Assembly (NCBI GenBank): GCA_002725285.1
Contig: PBRC01000062.1
Location: forward strand, 1-53,439
Reading direction: 5' to 3'
Length of the DNA: 53,439 nt
From: Gammaproteobacteria bacterium
GTDB taxonomy: Bacteria > Pseudomonadota > Gammaproteobacteria > Pseudomonadales > Azotimanducaceae
Shown: in pieces, positions 17,652 to 26,069 of the stretch
How positions within the stretch are numbered: the first letter of the stretch is position 1
Layout of the letters: each line of letters starts with the position of its first letter
Program-made: the position numbers and the translations under genes
Notes under the pieces: model-generated
What the model saw: only the letters and a program-made list of their open reading frames with translations
Told to the model about the DNA's origin: nothing
Database searches by the model: none

Positions 17652-18332
17652 TTACTCCCCCTCAACAACCTCATAATGGCGCACAATTTGAGTAAACACA
17701 TCGACAATTTCATCAGGTACATGGGGCATTGCAAATCGGGCAAAATGTCGTGCTTTCGGATCGATCAAAAATAGTGAGGAATTGTGACTTACCGGATAAT
17801 TTTCATCGGAATTTTCAGGATCTATGTAGTAAAGGACACCAAGCTGCCTCGTAAAATTATCCAGTTGCGGTTTGGTTCCACTTAACCCTTTAAAACGCGG
17901 ATCAAACTGGAGAACATACTGTTTTAGAATCTCGGGAGTATCCCTTGCCTCGTCAACTGATATAAAAATCCCCTGAATATTCGACATGGGCCGGGACCTG
18001 GCCTCAAGTTTCCTGAAGACCGTCGCCAGATTTGCCATTGTAACCGGGCAGACATCAGGACAGTTTGTATAGCCAAAGAAGATGAAAGACCACTTTCCTT
18101 CCAGACGACTAATACCGAACTCCTCCCCGTCGAAGCCCAGCAGGGTGAATGGGGTCATCTCTATCGGTTCCTGGAGTACATATTCCACCAGGGATTCCGG
18201 AATCCGATGTACCTCAACTGCATCCCTCATCCTTAAGCCGTACAAGGCACCAACGGCGAGCACAACGACCACCAGACTGACCAATGCCAGATTGTTGAGA
18301 ACAATTCCTGAAACGCCTGCTGGCCCCTTCAC
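17652..18332 (-). CDS. SCO1/SenC-family copper chaperone
   Basis: A 226-residue membrane-anchored thioredoxin-fold protein has one N-terminal TM helix (NNLALVSLVVVVLAVGALYGL) and the copper motif CPDVCP after FGYTN, with the distal histidine in YPVSHNSSLFLID. SCO proteins deliver copper to the CuA centre of cytochrome c oxidase or CuA-type NO reductase, or act as periplasmic thiol reductants. The start is GTG with AAGGC upstream. No oxidase subunit II is in the window. It sits about 1.5 kb from the Nod-type gene, which itself has no visible CuA motif. Confidence 0.9.
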   Translation of the reverse strand: MKGPAGVSGIVLNNLALVSLVVVVLAVGALYGLRMRDAVEVHRIPESLVEYVLQEPIEMTPFTLLGFDGEEFGISRLEGKWSFIFFGYTNCPDVCPVTMANLATVFRKLEARSRPMSNIQGIFISVDEARDTPEILKQYVLQFDPRFKGLSGTKPQLDNFTRQLGVLYYIDPENSDENYPVSHNSSLFLIDPKARHFARFAMPHVPDEIVDVFTQIVRHYEVVEGE

Positions 18333-18571
18333 GTTGCCTTCTAACTATCATCAGTCGAACGCTCATTCTTGCATCACAGCAATCTCGGAACAACTTGGCT
18401 TTTTGCCTGATAATCGGATGAATCTGCCAAGTACCGGAATTTTCGGGGATTAGGCCAATACTGGCGGTTAGTTACTCCAGATGTATATTGGCAATATTTG
18501 ATAACAAACAAGAATAATGGGGTGAAGATGCGGTTTTTTACAGTCGATATTCTTTAACCTAGGCACATTCG

Positions 18572-19093
18572 ATGGTGATGCTGGTGATTTTGTCATCCGG
18601 CGTGCAGGACGTGATCGCAGAAGAAGGTATGTTATCTGATAGATATTCAATGGATGTAGACCCGGAAGCAGAGGCAAGACTGGGTGGTGATACTTATAAT
18701 GAAGTCATGTCTTTCTTCTGCCAGGCTGAACTTGCCAGTGAGAGCTAGAACATTGACTCCCTGATGAATCTCTACTCGAAAAATTACACTGATGGCACTC
18801 ACAACAAAGATTCAGCATGGGATGGGAGATCTGGACCAGAATTTTCGCGACCGTTAAGTTCATGGCAACACACCACAACATGAAACTTGTCAAAGTCACC
18901 GATAAGAAAAACGTTGGGGTTTTCAGATGCCGTGGGCTGCTGCTTGGTATGCCAAACCTAGAGGAAGGTGTGACCGCCATCGCAGCAGAATCACGTTCTG
19001 GCTCTTGCAGACGGAGACTGGGAGCTTCTGGGAACTTACGGACGAGTACGCAAAAGATCATGGCTCGACAAACCTATATATCCGCTTTTCTAA
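18572..19093 (+). pseudogene. Broken NTF2/SnoaL-like gene
   Basis: Three reading frames together spell one protein of the NTF2 type. The first runs 18572-18748 (GVQDVIAEEGM, then ending FFCQAELASES with TAG). The second carries NLYSKNYTDGTHNKDSAWDG and MKLVKVTDKKNVGVFRCRG. The third ends DGDWELLGTYGRVRKRSWLDKP with TAA at 19091-19093. At least one stop and two frameshifts separate them, so the gene is dead. It abuts the stop of the convergent 177-residue gene. Confidence 0.7.
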
Positions 19094-19627
19094 TTATTGG
19101 AGATTAAGAGATACGATTTTCTCAAGGCCACGACGGACGTTTTCTCGCGCCGCGCCTTCTGCAGCGACCCGAACCCGGTTTGCGCCGATAAGTCCACCCT
19201 CGAACATACCTCCCGTGAAGGTTGACTGAACCTTCTCATGCAATAGCTGTTCCCCATCTGTTGAACGAGAAAGTGCCCACACTACATTCATATCGACAGT
19301 CATGTTGAAACTGAACGACGGCGCTTCAACTCTGATGATTCTTATGTCCAGTGAATAGGGTTTGCCATCACTATCATCAATATTCAGAAAAACATCACTG
19401 GCCACAATCGCATCAACGACTGATCGCTCAAAATACTCTGCCTGGATTCCAGCAGATGCGCCTCTCACAGACAAAGCAAAGGGTATGGGGTGCTCATTCT
19501 GTGAATTTTGAAACTCCGGACTCATGACTTCTTTTGAGGACGTCATTGAACTTAACATCAATACGTTGCATACAATGACAATCACCCTTAGCGGTCTAGG
19601 TACGCTTCGATAATCGAACTGAATCAT
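19094..19627 (-). CDS. Exported hypothetical protein
   Basis: The 177-residue protein has a hydrophobic N-terminus (LRVIVIVCNVLMLSSM) preceded by arginines, resembling a signal peptide or anchor. The mature part has alternating strands (SLDIRIIRVEAPSFSFNMTVDMNVVWAL) and a helical end (GAARENVRRGLEKIVSL), reminiscent of small periplasmic or outer-membrane-associated proteins, but I do not recognise a family. GGAGA lies before the ATG. It is downstream of the nod terminator on the same strand, so it is probably expressed on its own. Confidence 0.65.
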   Translation of the reverse strand: MIQFDYRSVPRPLRVIVIVCNVLMLSSMTSSKEVMSPEFQNSQNEHPIPFALSVRGASAGIQAEYFERSVVDAIVASDVFLNIDDSDGKPYSLDIRIIRVEAPSFSFNMTVDMNVVWALSRSTDGEQLLHEKVQSTFTGGMFEGGLIGANRVRVAAEGAARENVRRGLEKIVSLNLQ

Positions 19628-19741
19628 GGGGTGTCTCCAAATAACTCATTTTTACACACTTCTGACTATATATCCCCGGCAGCTGCAGTGCTTTTCGAAG
19701 CGATGCGCCAGCATAAAAGGTATTCCATGAACTAAAAAAAG

Positions 19742-19791
19742 AGGCCCTGTAGACGACTATTCAACTCAGTTGAATAGTCGCCACAAGGCCT
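19742..19791 (-). terminator. Strong Rho-independent terminator of the Nod-type gene
   Basis: A perfect inverted repeat (CGACTATTCAACT at 19754-19766 with its complement at 19768-19780) is enclosed by AGGCC/GGCCT arms. On the minus strand it is followed by CCTCTTTTTTTAG. It ends transcription from 19833-22205. Confidence 0.9.
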
Positions 19792-19832
19792 GCCGGAAAG
19801 CTCAGTCCTTTAGAAGGACCTTAGAAGTTTTA

Positions 19833-22205
19833 TTAACCTCCCCGGGAAGGATCAGTCTGTGCGGACCAATCTTTGTCATATACAGTCCACTCGCCTTCTT
19901 CAACATCTTCTTCTTTGAGACGAAGCTTGTTGCCTCTGGAAAGTATGAACCACATCATCGGCAGCAGACCGCCCCAGATGAACACCAGACCACCAAGAGC
20001 GCGAGCTGATGTCAGGTAGACGAATACTGGACCCGTTACAATTTCCTGTGATCTTGCCATCCAGGTACCTTCAGCGAACGCCACATACGTCTGGTACAGA
20101 CCGACCCAGAACAGATCCATGAACATCATCATTGCGAGCCCGATATTCATCGACCAGAACGCAGTCTTGACCAGCTTCGCATTCCAGGCTGTCCTGGTGA
20201 ATAAATGCTGACAGCAGAACAACATACCACCCAGAGCGATGTTACCTTTTACACCGAACATGGCCGCATGAGCGTGGTTACCGGTCAGGTAAGTTGCATG
20301 CTCATAGTAGTTGACGATTGGCAGGTTGATGAGTGAACCGAATACACCTGCGCCAAATATGTTCCAGAAGTTAACTCCAAGGATAAACAACCAGACACCT
20401 TCCATAACGAATGTCTGTTTTCCTTCGACTCGATTCTTCTCAGCACTGTTTCCTTCCTGCCTCATCTGCCATGCATCCAAAGTCAGCAGCAGCAAAGGCA
20501 GTACCTGAAGGGTCGAGAAGACGCTACCGAGAGCAATGATCCCGGTCGGCTTGGCGATCCAGTAGAAGTTGTGAGAGATACCAATGGTTGCAGTGATAAG
20601 GAACAACATCACGGCAAGATAGATGACCCTCTCTGCCATTAACCGCGTAATCAGACCCATTTGTACCAGCATGTAGCCGATGATGACGGTTGTGAACACC
20701 TCAAAGGTTACCTCAACCCACATGTGTACGACCATCCAGCGCCAGTAGTCCGAGATGGCAAAGTTCATTTCAGGTTGAATCATCAGTCCAAAGAACAGGA
20801 ATGCCACCATTATGCCACTACCGTATAGCAACCATGATGGAACAGACCACATATTTTTCGTCGTTAACCAGGGTTTTACTCCACGGTAGATAATCAAAAT
20901 CCACAAGGCAAATGACGTGAGCAGCGTGAATTGGAAGAATCGACCAAGTTCCATGAACTCCCAACCCTGACTACCAAACCAGTAAGCCATGCTGCCAGTA
21001 ATAACGCCCGTCTGACCCAGGTAAATCCCGAATATTGCACCGGCCCCTGTGATCACACAGAGGGCAAACAGCAGATCAATCAATCCCTTCTGCCCGGGTG
21101 GAACTTTTGAGATTCTGGGGAGGAAAAAGATTGTGTAACCAACCCAGCACATAAAGAACCAGTAGATCTGAAGCAGAGTGTGGTAGCTTCTGGCAACTGT
21201 AAACGGAATCAACTCATTTAGATCCATACCAAATGGTCTGACGAAGTCCGTTGCTATGATAATGCCTGCAAGAATCTGAACGCCGAACACGATGATCGCC
21301 AGCATAAAGAATTTGTAGGTGGCTCTTTGAGTGGGACGAACATACTCATTCTCAAGGTCGTAGGTAGTCAGCGATTGTTGACCATTTCCGTTATCGTCAC
21401 CACCTTCGAATACATCAACAGGCTGCTCTTTCATCTGACCGTAAACGTACAGCACCGCGCCAATACCAAAAATCAATGCAAAGATAGAAAACACACTCCA
21501 CATAAAGGTAGCATCAGTTGGCGTATTACCAGCATCTTTGTCTCCCGGCCAGTTGTGGGTATAGCTGTAATTCTCACCAGGTCGATTGCTAGACGAAACC
21601 CACCCACCCCAGAAGAAGAATGCTGTCAGATCACGGAGTTGGTCTGGTTCTGAAATATAACCCGCTGGACTGAATGCCTCTTCGTAGCTCGCGTCTGTAA
21701 ACATACGTGTGTAATGTTTATTTAACTCTTCGAACGCATATATCTCAGCATCGTTAATACCAATAAATCCAGATTCTTCATCATAGGTATTGGCGTGCAG
21801 CTCTCGAATCACTCTCGCAGCAATTGCATCTTTGTCGTACTGGGGTAAAGTGTCGTACTGGGATGTGCTTCCACCCAACTCTTGAGCATAGAATTCTCGC
21901 ATGCTCATTGCGGTTCGATGCAGTGCATCGGCGGTAAAGTCGGGACCGCGTTCGCCACCGTCACCCCAGAAGGAGCCCCAGCTCATCAAACCCCTTAAGT
22001 GGAATACTTCCTCACCTCCCTTGATAGCCTCACGCGATATCACTATATCGCCATTTGCAGCTTTGAAATTTTCAAGGGGCGGTGATCCCGTATAAGTCGC
22101 ACCACCGAGGTAAATCAACCCGGCGATGCTGATCGCGGACACAAGCGCAAAAAGCGCCGCCCAGTTCTTTTTGTTCATCAATGTGATTGCCAAATTCTGG
22201 CTCAT
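19833..22205 (-). CDS. nod: Putative nitric oxide dismutase (qNor-related)
   Basis: The 790-residue membrane protein has the qNor layout: an N-terminal TM helix, a large periplasmic domain (about residues 45-215), then 12-13 TM helices of the haem-copper-oxidase type. The FeB site of qNor is H508, E512, H559, H560 in Geobacillus numbering. Here H494 and E498 (HMWVE) and H545 are kept at a constant offset of 14, but the second histidine is N546 (ISHNFYWIAKP), and the conserved glutamate 581 is Q567 (FSTLQVLP). The quinol-site motif HYTVEGQGF is replaced around residues 316-325 (ATDFVRPFG). As I recall the Methylomirabilis literature, these changes mark Nod, which converts 2 NO to N2 and O2, from respiratory qNor. 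The ATG at 22205 has GAGGAAAAGGA directly upstream; a longer frame starts at 22232. It is monocistronic, with a terminator. Confidence 0.85.
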   Translation of the reverse strand: MSQNLAITLMNKKNWAALFALVSAISIAGLIYLGGATYTGSPPLENFKAANGDIVISREAIKGGEEVFHLRGLMSWGSFWGDGGERGPDFTADALHRTAMSMREFYAQELGGSTSQYDTLPQYDKDAIAARVIRELHANTYDEESGFIGINDAEIYAFEELNKHYTRMFTDASYEEAFSPAGYISEPDQLRDLTAFFFWGGWVSSSNRPGENYSYTHNWPGDKDAGNTPTDATFMWSVFSIFALIFGIGAVLYVYGQMKEQPVDVFEGGDDNGNGQQSLTTYDLENEYVRPTQRATYKFFMLAIIVFGVQILAGIIIATDFVRPFGMDLNELIPFTVARSYHTLLQIYWFFMCWVGYTIFFLPRISKVPPGQKGLIDLLFALCVITGAGAIFGIYLGQTGVITGSMAYWFGSQGWEFMELGRFFQFTLLTSFALWILIIYRGVKPWLTTKNMWSVPSWLLYGSGIMVAFLFFGLMIQPEMNFAISDYWRWMVVHMWVEVTFEVFTTVIIGYMLVQMGLITRLMAERVIYLAVMLFLITATIGISHNFYWIAKPTGIIALGSVFSTLQVLPLLLLTLDAWQMRQEGNSAEKNRVEGKQTFVMEGVWLFILGVNFWNIFGAGVFGSLINLPIVNYYEHATYLTGNHAHAAMFGVKGNIALGGMLFCCQHLFTRTAWNAKLVKTAFWSMNIGLAMMMFMDLFWVGLYQTYVAFAEGTWMARSQEIVTGPVFVYLTSARALGGLVFIWGGLLPMMWFILSRGNKLRLKEEDVEEGEWTVYDKDWSAQTDPSRGG

Positions 22206-22320
22206 TTCCTTTTCCTCTTGTCGTCGTGACAACTTCTCAGCTCAACCTCGATACAGCACGGTTAAGCTTGGCCTAATAACACACAGAGATTTTACTAGGA
22301 ACTCAACCCCTTCCGCGTCC

Positions 22321-22379
22321 GTCATATGACCTACAAAGCAAAATTATTTGAAAAAAGCCAAAAACGTAAAAAACGTAAA
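22321..22379 (-). promoter_or_regulatory. Candidate control sites in the nod leader
   Basis: The leader between regulator and nod holds a perfect 10-bp palindrome GTCATATGAC (22321-22330) and a perfect 9-bp tandem repeat AAACGTAAA (22362-22370, 22371-22379). No FNR-type box was found in this leader. Either element could bind the upstream LuxR-type regulator, but that is only a guess. Confidence 0.35.
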
Positions 22380-22458
22380 TAAAACAATAATCTAAGGAGT
22401 TATAGGGTGGAAATGTGCCTCAGGAACCTGGCAGAACCTGGTAGATACGTGAGGAAAC

Positions 22459-22974
22459 CTATTCGAGATAGCCGCGTCGGAATCCTTCAGCCACAATCGC
22501 TGCACGTGTATTAGCTGAAAACTTGTTGCGCATTCTTTCGACATGCGTCCGTACCGTGGATTCGTTCAATCCCAGCTGGCACGCTGCGGTGGCAGTGGTT
22601 TCACCTTTAGCCAGCAGACGGAGAATCTCCCGTTCTCGCGGGGTAAGGGAGTGCATCATTGCTGGTGTCTTCCCTTCATCCGAACGAAGCATACAGATGA
22701 CAATTCCATTCGCTGGAACGCAGGAAAGGTGGTTGTGCTTACCATTTATCGTGAATTGTGTCTGTTGAGAACAGTCCATCCCTTCTTCCAGCAGCTCCAT
22801 GACACAACCATCACGACATGGTATCTTTTCCTCGTCATCCTTGAGCTGACCAACGAAATCCCAGCAGTACTTTCCCGTACCGGGTCCAAGCATTCGTCGC
22901 GCAGGTCTGTTCTCGGCAAGAACCCTGCCGTCCCCTCCGGCAACAACTATTGGACTGGTATCATCGAACTTCAT
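22459..22974 (-). CDS. Cysteine-rich PAS-like/LuxR-type transcription regulator
   Basis: This 171-residue protein joins an N-terminal PAS-like sensor (about residues 5-98) to a C-terminal LuxR/GerE helix-turn-helix (residues 108-168, with LTPREREILRLLAKGETTATA and LNESTVRTHVERM). There is no receiver domain. The sensor carries C37, C53, C57, C68, C85 and C94; the C37-W...P-C53-x3-C57 spacing recurs in PAS/LuxR proteins and could bind a metal or Fe-S cluster or act as a thiol switch. It lies 254 bp upstream of the Nod-type gene on the same strand, making it the obvious candidate NO or redox sensor for it (inference). No strong ribosome site is seen before the ATG. Confidence 0.75.
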   Translation of the reverse strand: MKFDDTSPIVVAGGDGRVLAENRPARRMLGPGTGKYCWDFVGQLKDDEEKIPCRDGCVMELLEEGMDCSQQTQFTINGKHNHLSCVPANGIVICMLRSDEGKTPAMMHSLTPREREILRLLAKGETTATAACQLGLNESTVRTHVERMRNKFSANTRAAIVAEGFRRGYLE

Positions 22975-23177
22975 AGCTAAACCATAAGCCTGATATTAAT
23001 TGATCCCTGGCTTGCACAAACTCGTGGCAAATAGCACAGCAAATCCATCAATATCTGACACGTAACGCCAATACTATGCCCTTTCGTAACATAATAATTG
23101 CTTCAGATCAAGAAAATGAAAAACAGGATACATTTTGCAGCATAAAAGCTCTTCTATTGGCGATTGCCAGCCACTTT

Positions 23178-23205
23178 CTATGTCGCACAACCTATGTCGC
23201 ACAAC
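23178..23205. repeat. 14-bp tandem repeat, two copies
   Basis: CTATGTCGCACAAC occurs twice without a gap (23178-23191, 23192-23205). It could be a paired operator or a slippage product; it lies far upstream of both flanking genes. Confidence 0.8.
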
Positions 23206-23414
23206 ATCAATTCAAAGAGGATCTGGGCGCAGATCCGCACTATAGATAATTAAATATATTACCTGCGCTGTAAACCTGTCCCTGAGCCCTGCTCAGGCAG
23301 TCATTTCGACCGGAAATCACTAATCGATGTCCATTCGTCATTCGAATTTCTTGAATTGAATTTCGTCACAAAACTACTTTCAGCAACCTTAAGTCATCGG
23401 TACGTGAATTGATT

Positions 23415-23444
23415 TTGACAGCACAGTAAGGATGACTCTATTCT
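23415..23444 (+). promoter_or_regulatory. Sigma70-like promoter for the MORN genes
   Basis: TTGACA (23415-23420) and TATTCT (23439-23444) are separated by 18 bp and lie about 70 bp before the GTG start of the first repeat gene. Confidence 0.5.
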
Positions 23445-23511
23445 GCCTGAACCTAAACCAGAGGATCAAAAACGTGGCACCGGCAGATGCAGATGTAGAG
23501 AGATCAAACTT

Positions 23512-24435
23512 GTGAAGAGCGGATTCCTCTCATGGTTGAAGTCTAAATCACAAAGCGCTCGTGCTGACGGTCCTTTTGAATTGCACTACAAAGATGGGCA
23601 ACTAGAATGCAGGGGTACTTACAAAGATCGTCAGATTGATGGACCATTTGAGGCATTTTTTAAAAATGGCCAGTTGAAATCAAAGGGGAATTTCGAAAAC
23701 GGACTGGAAAAAGGTCCCTGGGAAGGGTTCACCGAATCTGGTCAGCTGAAATTCAGGGGAAATTATTGGGCAGGCAAATTGGATGGTCCTCAGGAATGGT
23801 TCCACAAGAACAACAAGCTCAGGGAGAAACAAACCTATCGAGACGGTTTAAAGCACGGTCCCTGGGAATTCTACTATGAAAATGGCACTCTAAAATCCAA
23901 AGGCGTTTACGTTGACGGATATCGCAACGGTCCTTTTGAAGTTTTCTATTTAGATGCTCAGCCGAGATCAAAGGGAACTCACAAGAACGATAGAAGACAT
24001 GGCGACTACAAATCGTATTATGAAAACGGTCAGATAGAATCTAGCGGGACCATCAATGAAGGTAAGAAAGAGGGTCGCTGGGAGAACTACTACAAAAACG
24101 GTCAACTGGCACAACGAGGCACCTATGAGAATGACAAGCTGGTTGGGTTACATGAGTGCTTCCATGAAAACGGTCAATTAGAATTAGCTGGTGAATATGA
24201 GAACGGTAAACAGGATGGACCTTTTAAGAAATACTCAGAAAGTGGTCAGTTACTGGTGATAGAAAACTATACAAGAGGCTGGCAGGATGGACCCTATGAA
24301 TCCTATTACGAGTCCGGGCAACTAAACACCAAGGGGTTTTTCAGCAAGGGTTCACTGGATGGCCCTTTCGAGAAGTATACCGAAGATGGCAAATTGAAGG
24401 AAAAGGGATCCTACAAGAAAGGAACCCGTCAATAG
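23512..24435 (+). CDS. MORN-type repeat protein, 12 repeats
   Basis: After a 19-residue N-terminus the 307-residue protein is twelve back-to-back 24-residue repeats of the form DGPFExYxxNGQLxxKGxYxxG. This is the MORN/YwqK-type repeat (PF07661), which folds into a beta-hairpin sheet and appears in scaffold or antitoxin-like proteins. It lacks a signal peptide and any catalytic domain, so it is probably a cytosolic binding scaffold. The start is GTG. It is followed 40 bp later by a shorter paralogue, implying duplication and joint expression. Confidence 0.85.
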   Translation: MKSGFLSWLKSKSQSARADGPFELHYKDGQLECRGTYKDRQIDGPFEAFFKNGQLKSKGNFENGLEKGPWEGFTESGQLKFRGNYWAGKLDGPQEWFHKNNKLREKQTYRDGLKHGPWEFYYENGTLKSKGVYVDGYRNGPFEVFYLDAQPRSKGTHKNDRRHGDYKSYYENGQIESSGTINEGKKEGRWENYYKNGQLAQRGTYENDKLVGLHECFHENGQLELAGEYENGKQDGPFKKYSESGQLLVIENYTRGWQDGPYESYYESGQLNTKGFFSKGSLDGPFEKYTEDGKLKEKGSYKKGTRQ

Positions 24436-24474
24436 ATTCCACCGAGAGAGGACAAAGGAAACAGGGAAAATAAA

Positions 24475-25068
24475 ATGCTGCGAACCGTTCTTGATCATCT
24501 TAAGACTGTTATAGAGTCATTCCAGAGCCTGCCGGATGGACCGTGCGAGCAGTATCACGATAACGGCCAACTTAAATGTCAGGGGAACTACGAGGGAGGC
24601 CGTGAAGAAGGTCCATGGAAAATGTACCACAGGAACGGTCAACTTGAATTCAATGGCACCTACAGGAACGGACGGCGAGATGGTCCCTGGCAGATGTACC
24701 ACGAGAATGGACGGGTAAGAGTTAAAGGTGCGTCGATCGCCGGGAAACCACATGGTGTTTTCGAACGCTACCACGAGAATGGGAAACTGGCGCAAAGATC
24801 TGTCTTCGTTCATGGCGAGCTGGATGGCCCATTTGAGAAATTTCATGAGAATGGCCAACCAAAGTCGAATGGTAATTACAGAAATGACTATATGATTGGT
24901 CTCTGGAATGTCTACTACAAAAATGGCCAGTTAAAGAAGGCCGGCGCTTACGTGGCAGGTGAGAAGGACGGTCGCTGGGAGTTTTACCACGAGAGTGGAG
25001 AACTTGGCGAAATCAGGAATTTCAAAGACGGTGAGATTCTAAGCTACAGGCAGGCTTCATCAGGCTGA
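24475..25068 (+). CDS. MORN-type repeat protein, 7 repeats
   Basis: The 197-residue paralogue has a different N-terminus (about 21 residues, TVLDHLKTVIESFQSLP) and seven 24-residue repeats (consensus DGPWExYHENGQLKxxGxYxxG). AAAGGAAACAGGG precedes the ATG. The repeats are more histidine-rich (YHENG) than in the upstream protein, so the pair has diverged since duplication. It probably shares the promoter at 23415. No toxin gene is adjacent, so YwqK-type antitoxin naming would be unsupported. Confidence 0.85.
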   Translation: MLRTVLDHLKTVIESFQSLPDGPCEQYHDNGQLKCQGNYEGGREEGPWKMYHRNGQLEFNGTYRNGRRDGPWQMYHENGRVRVKGASIAGKPHGVFERYHENGKLAQRSVFVHGELDGPFEKFHENGQPKSNGNYRNDYMIGLWNVYYKNGQLKKAGAYVAGEKDGRWEFYHESGELGEIRNFKDGEILSYRQASSG

Positions 25069-25091
25069 TATCCCGCTTCAACTCACCCCAT

Positions 25092-25415
25092 TCATCGTTC
25101 CAGAAGTTTCAGTTTGTCCGGAACGCCTTCCCACTCCTCAGAGTCTGGTGGCGGGGACTTTTTCTGAGAGATTTTTGGCCATTGAATGCACAACTCGGCG
25201 TTCAGTCGAATAAACTCCTGTTGGTCTGCAGGAACATGTCTTCTCTCCATGATCGCATTGACAGGGCATACCGCGGCACAAATGCCGCAGTCAATACAAT
25301 CCTGCGGTGCGATAGCGAGGAAATTGGGTCCTTCATAAAAACAGTCCACCGGACACACGCCTGCACAGGTCGTGTGCTTGCAGTTAATGCAGTTCTCCAT
25401 AACAACAAAAGCCAT
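25092..25415 (-). CDS. fdxA: FdxA-type 7Fe ferredoxin
   Basis: The 107-residue protein is of Azotobacter FdxA type. The first cluster region is CINCKHTTCAGVCPVDC and the second is CIDCGICAAVCPVNA, giving one 3Fe-4S and one 4Fe-4S centre. The acidic tail ends GVPDKLKLLER, as usual. It is a soluble one-electron carrier and could serve AOR or other reductases. It is convergent with the MORN genes and starts 20 bases after the cytochrome b561 gene on the same strand. Confidence 0.92.
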   Translation of the reverse strand: MAFVVMENCINCKHTTCAGVCPVDCFYEGPNFLAIAPQDCIDCGICAAVCPVNAIMERRHVPADQQEFIRLNAELCIQWPKISQKKSPPPDSEEWEGVPDKLKLLER

Positions 25416-25435
25416 TAATCTACTCGTACGCCTTG

Positions 25436-25951
25436 TTAGGGCTCTCTCATGGAGTTGCTGTCATCAATGAAGAATTTTCTCGTTTTTTCCACCAAATGCG
25501 CAAAAAAGATCAGAATCAGCAGCACCGCTGTCAGCATATGCAACTGGTGGAAAATACCATGCCAAGCTTCGTTGGGAGCGGCAATCGCAGAGTAGTTAAT
25601 AAAGCCGAAAGCGAGTACTTCATAGTCGATGAAAATCGACTGCAGGAACCCTAAAACCGGTTGCAGCAAAAGCAAGGGATAGAAGGTCCATTGCAAGAGC
25701 TGGAATGGCTTCTTATACCACCCGACAGGTGCGTAAAGGTTGTGAGATTTGCGCCACCACCATCTACAGGCCATCAAAATGAAAACTGTTGTTCCCAACG
25801 CCGAATGGATCATCATGATGAACTGCTTATCTTCGAGCTCAAATGTTTCAGTCCGCCACCCGGACATCAACATGAGCAGAACAATGAGAGCAACAAGCCA
25901 ATGCAACAATTTGGCTATGTTGTACTGTGATTTTTTATTTAAGGGAGACAT
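25436..25951 (-). CDS. Cytochrome b561 family protein
   Basis: The 171-residue inner-membrane protein has four TM helices and haem-ligand histidines in KLLHWLVALIVLLML, MMIHSALGTT, WHGIFHQLHMLTAVL and IFFAHLVEK. CybB-type proteins oxidise quinol or feed electrons to small periplasmic carriers. The ATG at 25951 has AAGGA five bases upstream; the longer frame to 26008 has no ribosome site. It probably forms a pair with fdxA. Confidence 0.88.
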   Translation of the reverse strand: MSPLNKKSQYNIAKLLHWLVALIVLLMLMSGWRTETFELEDKQFIMMIHSALGTTVFILMACRWWWRKSHNLYAPVGWYKKPFQLLQWTFYPLLLLQPVLGFLQSIFIDYEVLAFGFINYSAIAAPNEAWHGIFHQLHMLTAVLLILIFFAHLVEKTRKFFIDDSNSMREP

Positions 25952-26069
25952 TGTCCTTCTTCTGCTATTCAGGTTGATCTCAGCCGGACGCACACTTGCA
26001 GGCACCAACCATATCAGAATTACATCATCTTCAAAACTCTGCCTCTCAATTCCGAGAGGATACTTGAGG

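Larger units (their letters stand above)
22975..23511. other. 537-bp divergent intergenic region
   Basis: This gap separates the regulator and the first MORN-repeat gene, which point away from each other. It holds a degenerate FNR-like site (TTGCT-TCAG-ATCAA, 23098-23111), a 14-bp tandem repeat and a sigma70-like promoter, listed separately. No gene is apparent. Confidence 0.5.

Noticed and set aside
19833-22205. Simple annotation as a quinol-dependent NO reductase (qNor/NorZ)
   Set aside because: The FeB ligand histidine, a conserved glutamate and the quinol-binding motif are all replaced, which does not fit a standard reductase.
23098-23111. Degenerate FNR-like site TTGCT-TCAG-ATCAA upstream of the PAS/LuxR regulator
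   Set aside because: One half-site is imperfect and the distance is unremarkable; kept only as a mention, not as a called site.
23512-25068. YwqK-type toxin-antitoxin pair
   Set aside because: Both genes are repeat proteins and no toxin-like gene is adjacent; the name would rest only on repeat similarity.
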